A DNA stretch of 64,000 bases from Neoceratodus forsteri (GCA_016271365.2 CM028129.1:460488501-460552500); one strand, 5' to 3'; counted from the first letter of the stretch, positions 11,310 through 21,956 are shown. Numbers and translations: made by a program. The notes: generated from the sequence alone by a model not told the origin.

Positions 11310-11740
11310 TATTACCTGGAATATAGCTGGCTGGTAAAATCAATCTGCTGGTTGATAAAGATTGTGTTAGCTTTTTGACAGGATTTGAGGTTATCACTCT
11401 ATGGAAACTGCTATTAGTCTAAATGGATATGAATGCCATCAGGTATCAAGATTTAAAGTTGCAGGAACTGGTAGATATTCAGGAGGGATTATTACTCTAG
11501 TTAAAATTGGAGCCCCCTTTAAAGTGACAGTCTGGAGATACCTAAAGAACTGTCTGGTTGCTCTACTTAAGGATGAAAAATATGAAATAGTAGTAGTCAT
11601 TTGGTATGTACCACCTGAAAACTCTATTTATTACACTGAGACACTCTGGCATGATCTGAACGGATTTATAAAATAAGCTCAACAAGTATTTCCTATAGCA
11701 GAACTTCTTGTGTTAGGTGACTTTAACACATGTATTGAAC
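11310..11740 (+). pseudogene. LINE-H endonuclease region
   Basis: Translated pieces give YITWNIAGW (the N block), a broken stretch, then GTGRYSGGIITL, then a 91-residue open piece at 11,401-11,676 with VVVIWYVPPENSIYY. Beyond a stop, ELLVLGDFN follows at about 11,701-11,727. This order (WN-A-G, then GG-I, then Y-PP, then GDFN) is that of APE-type endonucleases in non-LTR elements. Stops and a frameshift make it non-functional. Confidence 0.75.
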
Positions 11741-12263
11741 CCTTTGATGGTCTTTCAGACCATCCTCTCTTTTTCTTAATTGCCCACTGGATTATCTAAG
11801 GTCAAGGTAATCTAAAGATAAAATATTAAATAAAACTGGAAGGATATTAGTAGAAATATTAAAAGAGAACAATTTATATCCTCTTAATGGGGGATTTGAA
11901 GGGGACCAAGATGCAAAAACACTTTTGTGTCTACAAGAGGAGCCTCTTTGCTTGATTTTGCCTTTTGGTCAGGTGTACCAAAATATTGGAGTAAATGTTC
12001 TATACAAATAAGAGCAGCGAGTGACCATTATCTAGTTATATTAGAAATGAAAGGGGTATAAGAGGAAAGACAGAATATAGATAACCTGCCCTTCACTGAA
12101 ATTAAAGCTTCTTGCAGAATCATCTGGAAGCAGAACTCGCAGAATAATATTATACCAAATTTATGAAGATCCATATTGGCTCAAGCTACTGGAGTTATCG
12201 GTCTCTCGGATTTAGGTACCATCCAAAAGCAGATTAGTACACTTTTTTTAGATTAAATTAATA

Positions 12264-13130
12264 ATGGAATGTCTTACAAATAAGAAAGATAGTGTGGGTA
12301 AGGACACCTGGTTTGATAAAGACTGTAGAAAGGTGAAATCTGAGGCCAGGAAACTTTGCAGAGGTTATAATAAGTCCAAAAGTAAACAAATTCTTACTCA
12401 GTTAAATAAGGACAAAAAGAAATATAAGAATGTAATATTGGAAAAGAAAAAGGGATATTACAAGTCTAAATGGTCAAAGATGTTAAGGGTTGTACAAAAT
12501 AAAGATTCTAAATCATTTTGGACCCTGGTAGCTAAGGGAACTGATAACTATAAAGTGAATATTGATACATATATCTCTGAAGACAGATGGCTGGTGCATT
12601 TTACTGTGATTTACTTTGGTTCAATGGAAGAGGAAGCTCCGAAACATAATTTTTTGATTAATAACTCATTTCACCTAGTTACTTTGGATGAAGCATATTT
12701 GGCTATATACTCAATAAAAAAGCAAAACGCAGCAAGTCCAGATGGAATATCAGCTGAAGTATGCCTTATGAAAACTCCATTATGGAGTCACTTCTTGACT
12801 ATGTTTTATAATAAATGCATCCTTGTAAACACTTATCCTGATTCCTGGATAGGAACAAATATAGTGCCACTTAATAAAAAAGGACCTGTAAATGATCCCA
12901 TAATGTATAGACCCATATGTCTACTAGATATTAATCTTAAAATATTTTCAAAAATTGTATTAAGTCATTTACAAATAGAAGTTGATAGAACTGGGGGTAT
13001 TTCACCCTATCAAGCTGGGTTCAGATCTCAATTTTCTACACTGGACAACATTTTTCTATTACAGCATTTTGTTGAAAAAGATGTAAAACTTTGGTGTCAG
13101 AAATTATACACCATTTTTTATAGATTATAG
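12264..13130 (+). pseudogene. LINE-H RT, N-terminal half
   Basis: A 288-residue open stretch. It starts with a lysine-rich region (WFDKDCRKVKSEARKLCRG) typical of the linker between endonuclease and RT. It continues with QNAASPDGISAEV (the S-PDG block), DSWIGTNIVPLNKKG, MYRPICLLDINLKIFSKI (the RPI-L block) and YQAGFRSQFSTLDNIF (the Q-GF-S-TLDN block). These are RT blocks 0-2a. The frame breaks just before the first catalytic aspartate block, which reads AFDSVPKGILW in another frame at about 13,135. Confidence 0.88.
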
Positions 13131-13850
13131 TATTGCTTTTGACAGTGTGCCAAAAGGAATACTCTGGCAAATCTTAATAGACAGGGGTATTGACTCTAAT
13201 CTTGTAGTGATAATTGCCTAATTATATACAAATACATGGGCTAAAATAAGATTGGGGTTGAGGGGACAATTATGTAGCTTATGTATTAGGGGTGTGAGGC
13301 AGGGGTGTGTGTTCCCCCTGATTTTTTTCACTTTATTTCGAAGAAATGCTGAAACACAATGTTAATGCTGACCAAGATTTACCAAAGATGAAGAATTTTC
13401 CCTGTCCACTATTAGTGACAATATCATAATTATGTTCTTATCAAAAAATGGGCTTCAAAAAAATTGAATTTTCTCACTGAGGAATCTATAATATTAAAAC
13501 TGAAAATTAATATGAGTTAAGCAAAAGCTATTGTTTTTGGGAGTAGAAAATGTGAAGGATCCTGGTATATAGGATCTGGAAAAATATAAGTAGTATCCAG
13601 TTACTTGTATCTTGGAGTTATGATGCATCAGAATTGTCGATGGAATAGCCATGTGGATATAATCATGGAGAAGTTAAAAAAACACTAGCTGGTTTAAGCA
13701 GGTTTAACTGTAAATATGGGGGCATGTCCTTCAAGCCTTTAATCCAGGTAATACAGGCTAAGTTTGAGTCTCAGTTATTATATGGCTGTGATATCTGGGA
13801 GTTAAATAACATAAATGAGTTAATGAGTTCATTATACAAAATTTTAAGAT
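13131..13850 (+). pseudogene. LINE-H RT, C-terminal half, catalytic box degraded
   Basis: In shifting frames one reads FDSVPKGILW, then LYTNTWAKIRLG, then GVRQGCVFPLIFF (RT block 4). The position of the YADD box near 13,420 reads ISDNIII, so the second catalytic aspartate is lost. The open piece 13,724-13,912 contains SQLLYGCDIWELNN from the thumb region. The reading stops at the TA-flanked insert and resumes at about 16,440 with LAWRPILGHNWSYLI. Confidence 0.75.
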
Positions 13851-13857
13851 ATATATA

Positions 13858-13896
<39 letters not shown>
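13851..13896. repeat. TA/TG microsatellite (left flank of insert)
   Basis: Runs of ta with an internal (gt) stretch immediately after the left ttaagat heptamer. Confidence 0.95.
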
Positions 13897-15040
13897 TATG
13901 GTAGTATGGTAGTGCTACCATAGTTAGGGTTGAGTAGCACTTTTAAGGTTAAAGGGTAAAATTTGCACCTTAATAACTTTGCTACCGTTCAATGGAATTT
14001 GCCTGAAATTTGGCAGGCACGGGGATGGGGGCACCATAGATTTTGGGATCTGCCAACTTTTGTACCAGTTGGATATACAGCTACGGAGTTATTAAGTGAC
14101 ATCCATGTGCACAATTATGCTTTTTTGCAAATTCTTTGCTCTCACCTACAGGTAGCATGGTTTGCGTGACTGGACCAAAAACTTCAGGGAACATGCATTC
14201 GGGGTTCCCGATGTGCCTTTTGAAGATTTCGTGAAAAATATTAAACGGTTCAAAAGTTATTAAAAAAAAAACAATTCCCATTATAAGTTAATGGGAAAAG
14301 TTAACCAAAAGTTCAACACTTTCGCAAATGCACTTTTTAGTGTCACAGATGGACCTAATAGTGTCACAAATCTGCCACTTTGTTTTCAGTTACTGATCAG
14401 AAAAATGCTTGGCATTTAAAATTGGGACCCTCTAGGAACACAATTTGTTTTGTGTTCACCTAGTCAGACCCTCAGGTTGCTAGCCATGTCTTTATTTTGG
14501 GGTTAAACACCCCAGAAATATGATTTTCAAATTTCTGGAAAAAGTAGTATCACAAAGTAGTGTCGCAGTTGCGACACTTTCACAAATTTTTGCAAAAGCT
14601 TTCACAAATTGTGACACTACTTATCCAGACTATGGCCAAAATGACAGGAATTCTTTGCCACCTTGCTGCAAAAGAATGGTTTAGTCTTTTGGGCTGAAAT
14701 TTGGAGGGAAGGCAGCCAACATCTCACAGATGTGGCTTTTGGTGGTTTGGTGAAATATTGCACGGATGCCAAGTTACGGTACTCCAAAGTTTACATTTTT
14801 TCCCATAGACTAACATGGTGGTGTACGCTGCGCATTTTGGGGCTCATATCTCGAAAATTGTGTGAGATACGGAATTTTCGTCATGACAATGCATAGCCCT
14901 ATGGGCTATGTATTCAGCAAAACTTAGCCTGGAAACTCATGAATCATGTGAAATTAAAAATTTTTTTCTACGGCATACGGTTCCTGAGATATCAGCAATT
15001 TAGTTTTCCAACTGCTCATTTTCTGCTCTGAAGCCCATTA
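13897..15040 (+). other. Module with repeated gtcacaa words and a small hairpin
   Basis: No protein is recognised. The words tagtgtcaca and agtgtcgca recur between 14,335 and 14,620. Around 14,555-14,630 a segment reading agtagtgtcgcagttgcga is followed by an inverted partner near caaattgtgacactact, making a hairpin. The module starts atggtagtatggtagtgctac just after the TA run. It could be the body of the inserted element. Confidence 0.4.
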
Positions 15041-15099
15041 TTATGCATTCATTCTTTCTACACACTGTGTTTCTCTATGCAGCTGTTAGGCAAATACAG

Positions 15100-15960
15100 G
15101 TTGTGCGCTTCCGTTACTGTTACAGTTACGATTCCCACTTGTGTTTCCATACCCATTTGCGTTACCGTTCCCGCGTACGCCACCGTGTGCGTTACTCTTT
15201 GCGTACTCATTTGCATATGTGCTTGAGTTCATGTTTCCATTTCTGTTTACTTTGCCATTATTTCTGCTGTTAACGTTACCATTTGCGTTTCCAATTGCCG
15301 TACCGTCACTGTGCATGTCACGGTTTGCATTTCCTTTACATGCTTGAAATTGCATTTGCATTTCTGTTTTCTTTGGTGTTATTGTTACTGTTACCATTAC
15401 CATTTACAATTGCAGTACCGTCACCATGCCTGTTACAGTTTGCATTTCTGTACGTGCTTGCATTTGCATTTCTGTTTCCTTTGGCATTATTGTTGCTGTT
15501 ACCATTACCATTTGCTTTTACAATTGCAGTAATGTGACTATGCATGTAACGTTTTGCATTTCTGTACATGCTTGCATTCGCATTTCTGTTTCTGTTTCCT
15601 TTGGTGTTATTTTACTTGATACCATTGTCATATGCATTTTCAATTGTGGTACCATTACTGTACGCGTTACGGTTTGCGTTCTGTACACGCTTGCTTTTGC
15701 CTTTCCGTTTCTGTTTCCTTTGGCGTTATTTTTCTGTTACCATTACCATTTGCATTTGCAATTGTGGTACCATGACCTTGTGCATTATCAGTTGTGTTTA
15801 CGTTCATGCTTGTGTCTCCATTTGCGTCACTGTTCACTTTGCTGCCACTTTGCACTTACATTTCTATTAACGTTTTGTGTTACCTTTTACATTTCTGTCA
15901 CCATGTGCATAACCATTAGCACTTGTGTTTATGTTGCAGTTAATGTTACTATGTCACTAC
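15100..15960. repeat. Minisatellite, period about 115 bp, made of trinucleotide-like words
   Basis: The motif tttgcattt (or tttgcgtt) starts units at about 15,324, 15,439, 15,553 and 15,673, spacings 115, 114 and 120. Units are built from recurring words such as gcatttctgttt, gttaccattacc and acaattgcagta. The flanks (15,100-15,320 and 15,790-15,960) are more diverged but use the same words. It is open in several frames on both strands, giving low-complexity translations, which I treat as an effect of the repeat and not as genes. Confidence 0.85.
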
Positions 15961-16086
15961 AAATCACGTGGTGGGACCGCGGGGCCTGAAGGGCACGCGC
16001 TCCCACCACCGCATTCTATTCACTATTTATACTCCTCATTCTCAAAAAGAAGGGAAATTCATTGCAAAGAACTCTGTTAAATGCAT

Positions 16087-16384
16087 CAGTTAGGGTTGTT
16101 CCACATTGACAAAAGCAAGGAAATTCAGTGTTAGGGTTGAAAGCCCCCCTTGCACCCCAGCCCACCCCAATCGCCATCGGGGTGTGCATTGGGCTCATCG
16201 ATCCTAAAATATCACCCCATTCTCCCTATACCTCAGCTTCTTTACACATGTGATGGGATGAGAGTTATGGCCGAAGAGCCAAATGAACACCCTGATGCCG
16301 GTTGGGGGGCTGGGGGTGCAAGGAGGGCTTTCAACCCTAACACCAAATTTTCTCTTGCTTTTTGTCACTGTGGAACAATGCTAA

Positions 16385-16399
<15 letters not shown>
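16087..16399. mobile_element. Palindromic MITE of 313 bp
   Basis: The left end reads cagttagggttgttccacat and the right end carries its inverted partner, tgtggaacaatgctaactg. A second inverted pair, ttagggttgaaagccccc and ggctttcaaccctaac, lies inside. The terminal repeats total about 75 bp. The middle (16,150-16,330) is a short P-core version. A partial relative is at 21,470-21,620. Confidence 0.75.

Positions 16400-16436
<37 letters not shown>
16388..16436. repeat. (TA)n microsatellite (right flank of insert)
   Basis: About 24 ta units immediately before the right ttaagat heptamer. Confidence 0.97.
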
Positions 16437-16438
<2 letters not shown>

Positions 16439-16439
16439 G

Positions 16440-17190
16440 ATTAGGCACTCTTGCCTGGCGGCCTATATTAGGTCATAATTGGAGTTATCTGATATTAGTG
16501 CTGCAATAGAAACAAGGAAAATTAACTTTTGGATAAGGGGTACTAGGCAAGATGATTGTACAATTGTAAAGCAATGTCTGCTAGAAAAAGAGTATTGGCA
16601 AGGACTCTGTTATAAAACAGGGTATTGGTTGAATTCTGTTCTACTAAAAATAAAAAAGTATAAACTAATACATTTGAAGAGAGCTATAGAGCAAGGAATA
16701 ATGATAAGTGTGAAATATAAGACGTACATCTCAAAAAAGATTAAAAACTCCTGGAGTAAAAGAGATCTGAAAGAAATAGCTGGAACACACTATTCAAAAT
16801 GATTTACTCTTAATAATTATTCCCATAGATATAAATGTATCTGGATCTCCTAACCGACCCTAAACTCAGGACTAATTTTACAATGTACAAATTCAAACAG
16901 TTTCCAAGTTATGTGCTTAACTTAAAATACAAAAAACAGGGATATTAACGGAGAACTGTGATTGTGGGATAGGAGAAAAGGAGGACTTATTGCATGTCCT
17001 TTGGGACTCCAGGTGGTATGATAGGCAGTGTGCATACTGTCTGTGCCCTTTCATAAATAATATCTACCAGGCAGACAAGACAGAACTAGCTAGTATTTTA
17101 ATACATACAGAAGATTTGCGGTCATTGGACAGGTTGGCAAAATATTTTCTTGCTATCAAGAATATAAAGAGCAGGATTACAATTGTGTAA
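16440..17190 (+). pseudogene. LINE-H ORF2 C-terminal region with cysteine/histidine motif
   Basis: It resumes after the insert with LGTLAWRPILGHNW. An open piece at 16,479-16,802 contains IETRKINFWIRGTRQ. Near 16,950-17,000 the translation gives NCDCG, then EDLLHVLWDS, a C-x-C...H arrangement like the terminal zinc knuckle of several LINE clades. An open piece at 16,990-17,190 ends at a stop that is probably the original ORF2 terminus. Several stops interrupt the reading. Confidence 0.7.
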
Positions 17191-17444
17191 TAACTCCCTA
17201 CTCTTTGATGAATTTGCATCTGCACTTTAGCCCTTTTAGGGAATAAGCTGTTACAACTGTTTATGTATTATATGTGAAATGCTTTTAACACATGATGTAA
17301 ATTTTATTTGTATGTATTTTGTATAACTTGTTGTGAAGGTTTTTTTAGCCATATAATAAATCATGTTGATTGATTGATGTTAAAATGAACAAGTTATTAG
17401 TAAACATTGAAATTTTTCAATGTTCATTCATAATTTGTTGATCC

Positions 17445-17650
17445 CACATTCTCAGCATAGCCATTTTTTTCACACCTTCTCATAAACATGACAGCTGTCA
17501 TTTTCCATATCCTTCCCAAAATATGTTTTCAAACTTCTGTAGCAAAATGACATTTCAAGCAGTATTCTATAAAAGAAACCTTACATGTTCACAAGGGGGA
17601 AGGGTCATAAAAGTCTGTGTTGAAAATCTGGGATCAAATTGTAAAAGAAA
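17445..17650. repeat. Diverged S292 unit
   Basis: Contains acaccttctcataaacatga, then acagctgtcatttt, then a late ttcacaagggggaagggtcat and gttgaaaatctggg. This is the inverted-halves layout of one S292 unit. It follows the 3' end of LINE-H closely. Confidence 0.65.
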
Positions 17651-17689
17651 AAAATGATGAAGAAACATTTTGTGCAGGGCCAATTGACT

Positions 17690-17830
17690 CATCGGTTAGC
17701 GGTTTGCAATCCCGTGCCAGTGAGATGAGTTCAGGAGTGAGCTCAGTGAGCCAGCTGGATGGGCCAAGGCTGGGGGACAGCTCAGCAATGTGGCACCACC
17801 CCCAACTTAGGGAGTGATAGTGCAATGTTG
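17690..17830 (+). repeat. Short repeat, copy 1 (partner at 18,730-18,850)
   Basis: The words agctcag..atg..gcaccacccccaacttagggagtgatagtgcaatgttgg, seen here in part, match the block cccagcctagggagggatgg and gcagcattggcc at 18,793-18,825. Both copies follow an S292 unit. The start, reading gactcatcggttagcggtt, is faintly like a tRNA A box. I cannot assign a family. Confidence 0.4.
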
Positions 17831-17918
17831 GCTACAATAACCATGAAATGAAGAGAATGCTTCTCTTGGCATATTGCCCAGAAGGCCCTGCATCTCTGTA
17901 TCTGTAGCCTCTTTGATT

Positions 17919-18410
17919 GGATTTCATATATATGCACACTGCACCCCTGTGAATGAAAATGTAATTATCTGTGCAGTACCAGATTATGCATTAGAGAAAC
18001 ATTAAGGTGCTTTTGGAAGTCCTAGGTTTCCAGTTGCCTTGGTGGCACAGCTGGTAGCACAACCGGAATGGTTTTCAGGGCAACCTGGTTTCAATTCCCA
18101 GTTAAGGCACTTATTTCTTTTCTCTCTTCTGTTTGTTTGGATTCTATATATGTGCACACCATACCCTTATGAATTAAAATATAATTATCTGTGCAGCACC
18201 AGGTTGTGAATTACAGAAAGAGTAAGGTGCTTTGGGGAGTCCCAGGATTTCAGTTGTCTTGATGGCACAGCTGGTAGTGCAGCTGGAACAGTGTTCTTAG
18301 TGGTCTGAGTTCAAATCCCAGCTAAGACACTTATTTCTTTCTCCTTTCTGTTTGTCTGGATTCCATACATGTGCACACAGCACCCTTGTGAATGAAAACA
18401 AATTAACTGA
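17919..18410 (+). repeat. Tandem repeat, period 220 bp, carrying a tRNA-like domain
   Basis: A block starting ggatttcatatatatgcaca at 17,919 recurs at 18,139 and 18,358 (spacing 220 and 219). Units 1 and 2 each contain a tRNA-like segment: an A-box-like ggcacagctggtagcac (18,044 and 18,265) and a B-box-like ggtttcaattccc (18,087) or gagttcaaatccc (18,307), both about 45 bases apart. This is the spacing of an RNA polymerase III internal promoter. The unit may be a tRNA-derived SINE that became a tandem array. There is no acceptor-stem pairing good enough to call a tRNA gene. Confidence 0.75.
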
Positions 18411-18519
18411 GATGGTAGGATTTTCAGTATGCATGGAAAACCAGAATTATTCATGTCACAAATTTAGTGAATACTGGCTGGTGACATAAAAATGTGATTT
18501 GTGGTGTCTCAGATACTCA

Positions 18520-18720
18520 TAACTTGGCCATTTTAAATTGTGTTCTCTTTCAAATTCTGAATATACCATTTACATGACACTACTTAATGAACAGGGATGG
18601 TTGGAATTTTCAAATACAGGTCAAAAGGTAATTTTGCAATTGCTTAGGGAAACTACCTTTCAGGTGGGATTTAAAACACTCTAGTTTATGACATGGGGTC
18701 AAAATGCCCCCAAAAAATGA
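18520..18720. repeat. Diverged S292 unit
   Basis: Contains cttggccattttaaattgt, a central gattttgca-like block, and atgacatggggtcaaaatgcc. The match is weaker than at other sites. Confidence 0.45.
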
Positions 18721-18729
18721 GGAAATGTT

Positions 18730-19230
18730 GCACGCTGGTTCAGCTGTTGGTCGAGTGGGTAGTCTGTTGTGATCCTTTTCCAGTTAGCTCCCCAGCCTAG
18801 GGAGGGATGGTGCAGCATTGGCCACATGGGCAACAAGTAACCATATAGTGAAGAGAAGTCATAGAGACCAGAGGGCCCTGCACCTCTGCACCCATAGCTG
18901 TATGGAAGTGCAAAGCTCAGAGGGCCCTGCTAGATGGACTCTTAGTCTGTGCATCTGTAGCCACATGGAAGTGCAGTGCTCAGAGGAGCCTGCACTTCTG
19001 GAGCCCCCCCAGACAGTCCCATAAATGATTTTCTTCCATAGCCACATGTCATTTGAAGTCTGCCAGAAGTACTGTTCCTATCTGCAGATACAGATATACA
19101 GGCCCCATTGGGGCCTATACTTCTGCAGTCAGAAATGTATGTGTAGAGAGAGATCCAACAAGGCCTCAGGCAATTGCTCTGAATGAGCTCTGCAAAATGA
19201 TTTGGGAAATTAATGGTAGACAAGAGGAAA
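18730..19230. other. Short repeats, no gene
   Basis: 18,730-18,850 repeats the 17,690 block. Between 18,865 and 19,000 the words cagaggrccctgc and catggaagtgca recur two or three times at 50-65-base spacing. No coding feature is supported. Confidence 0.4.
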
Positions 19231-19239
19231 GTTAAATCT

Positions 19240-20620
19240 TCTACCTCACCCAAAGAATAAATGTCTCCAACTGTCAGACCATTGGAGAAATACTGGATTA
19301 GAAACAGGCTTTGTGGGTATCAGGAGAGCTGGGGAGGGTAGCCACAGTTCCAGTGCAAGGATGTAGAAAGTCGCTCTGCTACAGCCTGTGGATGTCGTTT
19401 CCAAAACAAGCTTGCCAGCACAAACTAAACAGTCTGTTATCTCTGGCTCCATACCTAACAGGGAGAAAACATTAATTCTGTGAAATCTACAAAACTGAAT
19501 ATGCATAAAACCGAGCAACCACTGAGAATTAATCTCCCCTCGCCTGTTAACACTGTTTCTTTGTCTGATGAGACTGCAGCAGTAAAAATGCTTTCTACAG
19601 TTAAAGGCATTCAATCTCTGTCAACAGAATTGTGGACAAAGTAAAAATGATTTAATCTGTTAAAAATCAGTTTTCAGCAGAGCGTCCACACACTGAGCTG
19701 AAATCCAAGATGACCACAGGGGTTCACCACTGTATTGATGCTCTTTGGGAAGTGCTTGAAATACTTTCATCCTGGACACAATCCTTTGATTTAAAATGTC
19801 AAGCTCTTTCACAGAAGATCAGTTTTGTACAGCAGGATACTAAGCAGAATTGTCAAAATTATTGAGAACGTTTCTAAAGACTTAGAGCTGTCAAAAAACG
19901 ATATTTCCAAAACAACCAATAAGGTAGTGGCCATAGAAGCAACCACTGCAAATTGAATAAGAGAGAGCTTTGCTTTGTTCAGAAAGATAGAAGATGTGGA
20001 AAATCAACAGCATTATAAAAATCTGAGCTCTTTGGGTTTACCTATGGCACTAGATGCAGAATTTCAGTCAAACAGGGAATTGGTAAAAGACATTTTGGTT
20101 AATCTTTTTGAACTGCCAGAGGATAATTTACATTACATTACACGTGCCTACAGAATATTACCAAAAATGAAAACCATAACAAGTAAAGAAACTATGAAAT
20201 CCTCACAACTGGTCCAATATGATCCATCTAACAATGAAACAATGTCACAAAAGAAGGTTTCTATTATGGTGTCCTTTGCTTTTAAAACAGACAGAGATTT
20301 AATTATTCATCTTTCAGATTAAAGGCACCACTGATTTATAAAGCAAATAAAATATCAGTTTATCCTGTCATTTCATATCCAACACAACAACATAGACGTT
20401 GTTTCCTGTCATTTTAACAAGAGTTGCTTGAGGTGGGAGAGGAGTTCCAGTTGTTAGCTCCAGATAAATTTAAGATTAAGTATAAGGGAGTACAATGCAT
20501 TTTCTGTGATGTAGATCAACTCACAGAATTCATTAGAGCATTGTACGATGGACCTTCTGAACAAGAAGGTGAAACAGATTCAACTACACAATCAGAAGAG
20601 GAGATGATAACTATGTGACT
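19240..20620 (+). pseudogene. L1/Tx1-like ORF1 remains
   Basis: Two open pieces (19,975-20,322 and 20,424-20,618) are joined by an out-of-frame bridge. The first has ELVKDILVNLFELPEDN, then TRAYRILPKM, then VSIMVSFAFKTDRDLI. The bridge reads APLIYKANKISVYPVISYPT. The second has FKIKYKGVQCIFCDVDQLTEFI. This order matches the RRM plus C-terminal domain of L1-group (Tx1-like) ORF1 proteins, which bind the element's RNA. Upstream sequence from about 19,240 is broken but may be the coiled-coil part. No ORF2 follows. Confidence 0.7.
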
Positions 20621-20697
20621 TTAAGAGATTTCCTTGTACTCATTACTATTTCTGTTTCTATCTGATTTAATCATATAATGCAATAGCCTTAAATAGT

Positions 20698-21285
20698 TTT
20701 TTCCTTCAGTGGAGGAGTGAGGCGTCTTAAAGAATGATATAAAAATGTGTATGGTATGCTGTTTTGCTTAGTACTGAGATTTTTGTATTTTTTATGTGAA
20801 GTGTAGTGGTATGATTAGTTCTTTCTTATAAACTATTAAATCTTGTATATAGATTGTTGCATTCTTGAAGATAGCAGCAAATTCCCTGTGTAGTATACTA
20901 CTTAACTGAAATAATATGTCTCCCTCCACAAATGATATGGTCTAGGCTCACCTTCTATATTAGAAAATGAAAGTACAGTACAAGTTTTCTTTTTTTTTCC
21001 TTCAGTGGAGAGGTGAGACATCTTAGAGAAGGATTTTAAAATATTTATGGTATGCAGCTCTGCTTTGCTTAGTACTGAGATTTGTGCACTTTTTTATGGG
21101 GAATGTAGTGGTATGATTAGTTCTCTATTAAATTTTGTATATAGAATGTATTGTTTTGAAGATAGCAGCAAATACCCTGTGTAGTATACTACTTAACTGA
21201 AATAATATGTCTCTCTTCACAAATGATATGGTCTAGGCTAGCCTTATATACTTGAAAATGAAAGTACAAGATTTCTTTTTTGTTT
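20698..21285 (+). repeat. Two-copy direct repeat, about 298 bp per unit
   Basis: Unit 1 starts near 20,699 with ttccttcagtggaggagtga and unit 2 near 20,998 with ttccttcagtggagaggtga. Both contain cttagtactgagattt, ggtatgattagtt, agatagcagcaaat and ctgtgtagtatactacttaa. They differ by several substitutions and small gaps. The repeat lies directly after the ORF1 remains, so it may be the 3' part of that element. Confidence 0.88.
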
Positions 21286-21469
21286 CGGGTTGCATAACTA
21301 TTCCTTTCTGTTTTCTTGCTGTTCATATAAAATGATAACATTTCAGTAAAAAGAAAATGTATATTAAATAAGAAATGTGTATGTATTTCTCATACTTTGA
21401 ATTTGTATCTGTGGGTGGGGCCAGCACTTCTGTATCCAGAAGTACTGTTGTAATTTTAGTTTATTGACT

Positions 21470-21620
21470 CTCAGAAAAAAAAAGAAAATGAATTGCAAAA
21501 AAAAAACACTTTAATGCACCAGGTAGGGTTCAACTTAACACCACAAAAGGAGATAAATGTGGTGTTAGGGTGTCCAACCCTAACTTCCTTCCCACCAAGC
21601 AGCAAAAGAACAAGACCACA
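21470..21620. repeat. Partial relative of the 16-kb palindromic MITE
   Basis: Reads gaattgcaaaaaaaaaacac, then aggtagggttcaacttaac, then ggtgttagggtgtccaaccc. It aligns with the left end of the MITE at 16,030-16,150. No right end was found. Confidence 0.55.
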
Positions 21621-21889
21621 CAAGCAACCACATAGAGTCATCATCAGGTAAGACAAACAAGCTACAACTGTTTCCAGATGACACATATACAGTAGGAATG
21701 ATGTGCTACCTTCGGGGATTTGAATCTGGGGCATGTGTAGCTGCACTTCAACAGGCAGATGGATGGACTCTTCCCTTAACAGAAGGACCAGTGCTTCTGC
21801 AGCCACAAGTACTCATGCACACTGTAAAACATTAAAACAGATTTCTGGCTACAGAACTGCAGGCCCATGAGGGCCTATATATCTGTCTA

Positions 21890-21891
21890 TA

Positions 21892-21956
<65 letters not shown>

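Larger units (their letters stand above)
13844..16441. mobile_element. TA-flanked 2.6-kb insert in LINE-H with 7-bp direct repeats
   Basis: The heptamer ttaagat stands at 13,844-13,850 and at 16,435-16,441. Between them are 2,584 bases that begin and end with TA/TG dinucleotide runs (13,851-13,896 and 16,388-16,434). The LINE-H protein reading continues across the gap, so this is a real insertion. Inside are a 1.1-kb AT-rich module, a minisatellite and a palindromic MITE. No transposase is seen. It may be one non-autonomous element or a stack of insertions into a TA microsatellite. Confidence 0.7.
5038..17382 (+). mobile_element. LINE-H: decayed APE-type non-LTR retrotransposon with two nested insertions
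   Basis: Remains of a two-ORF non-LTR element in order: ORF1-like pieces (5,038-7,024), an apurinic-type endonuclease region (about 11,310-11,740), RT (12,264 to about 13,850), a C-terminal region with a C-x-C...H motif (about 16,950-17,000), a stop near 17,188 and a short 3' UTR. It ends in a ttgattgattga repeat at about 17,365-17,378. The reading is broken by many stops and frameshifts. It is interrupted by CR1-1 (7,104-10,900) and by a TA-flanked insert (13,851-16,434). The clade is not certain; the C-terminal cysteine/histidine motif is shared by several LINE clades. Confidence 0.78.

Noticed and set aside
15043..15989. Long overlapping open frames on both strands (up to 187 codons)
   Set aside because: They lie entirely in the 115-bp minisatellite and translate to low-complexity sequence; an effect of the repeat.
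18041..18115. Possible tRNA gene
   Set aside because: Box-like motifs are present but the acceptor stem and cloverleaf are not convincing; better explained as a tRNA-derived repeat.
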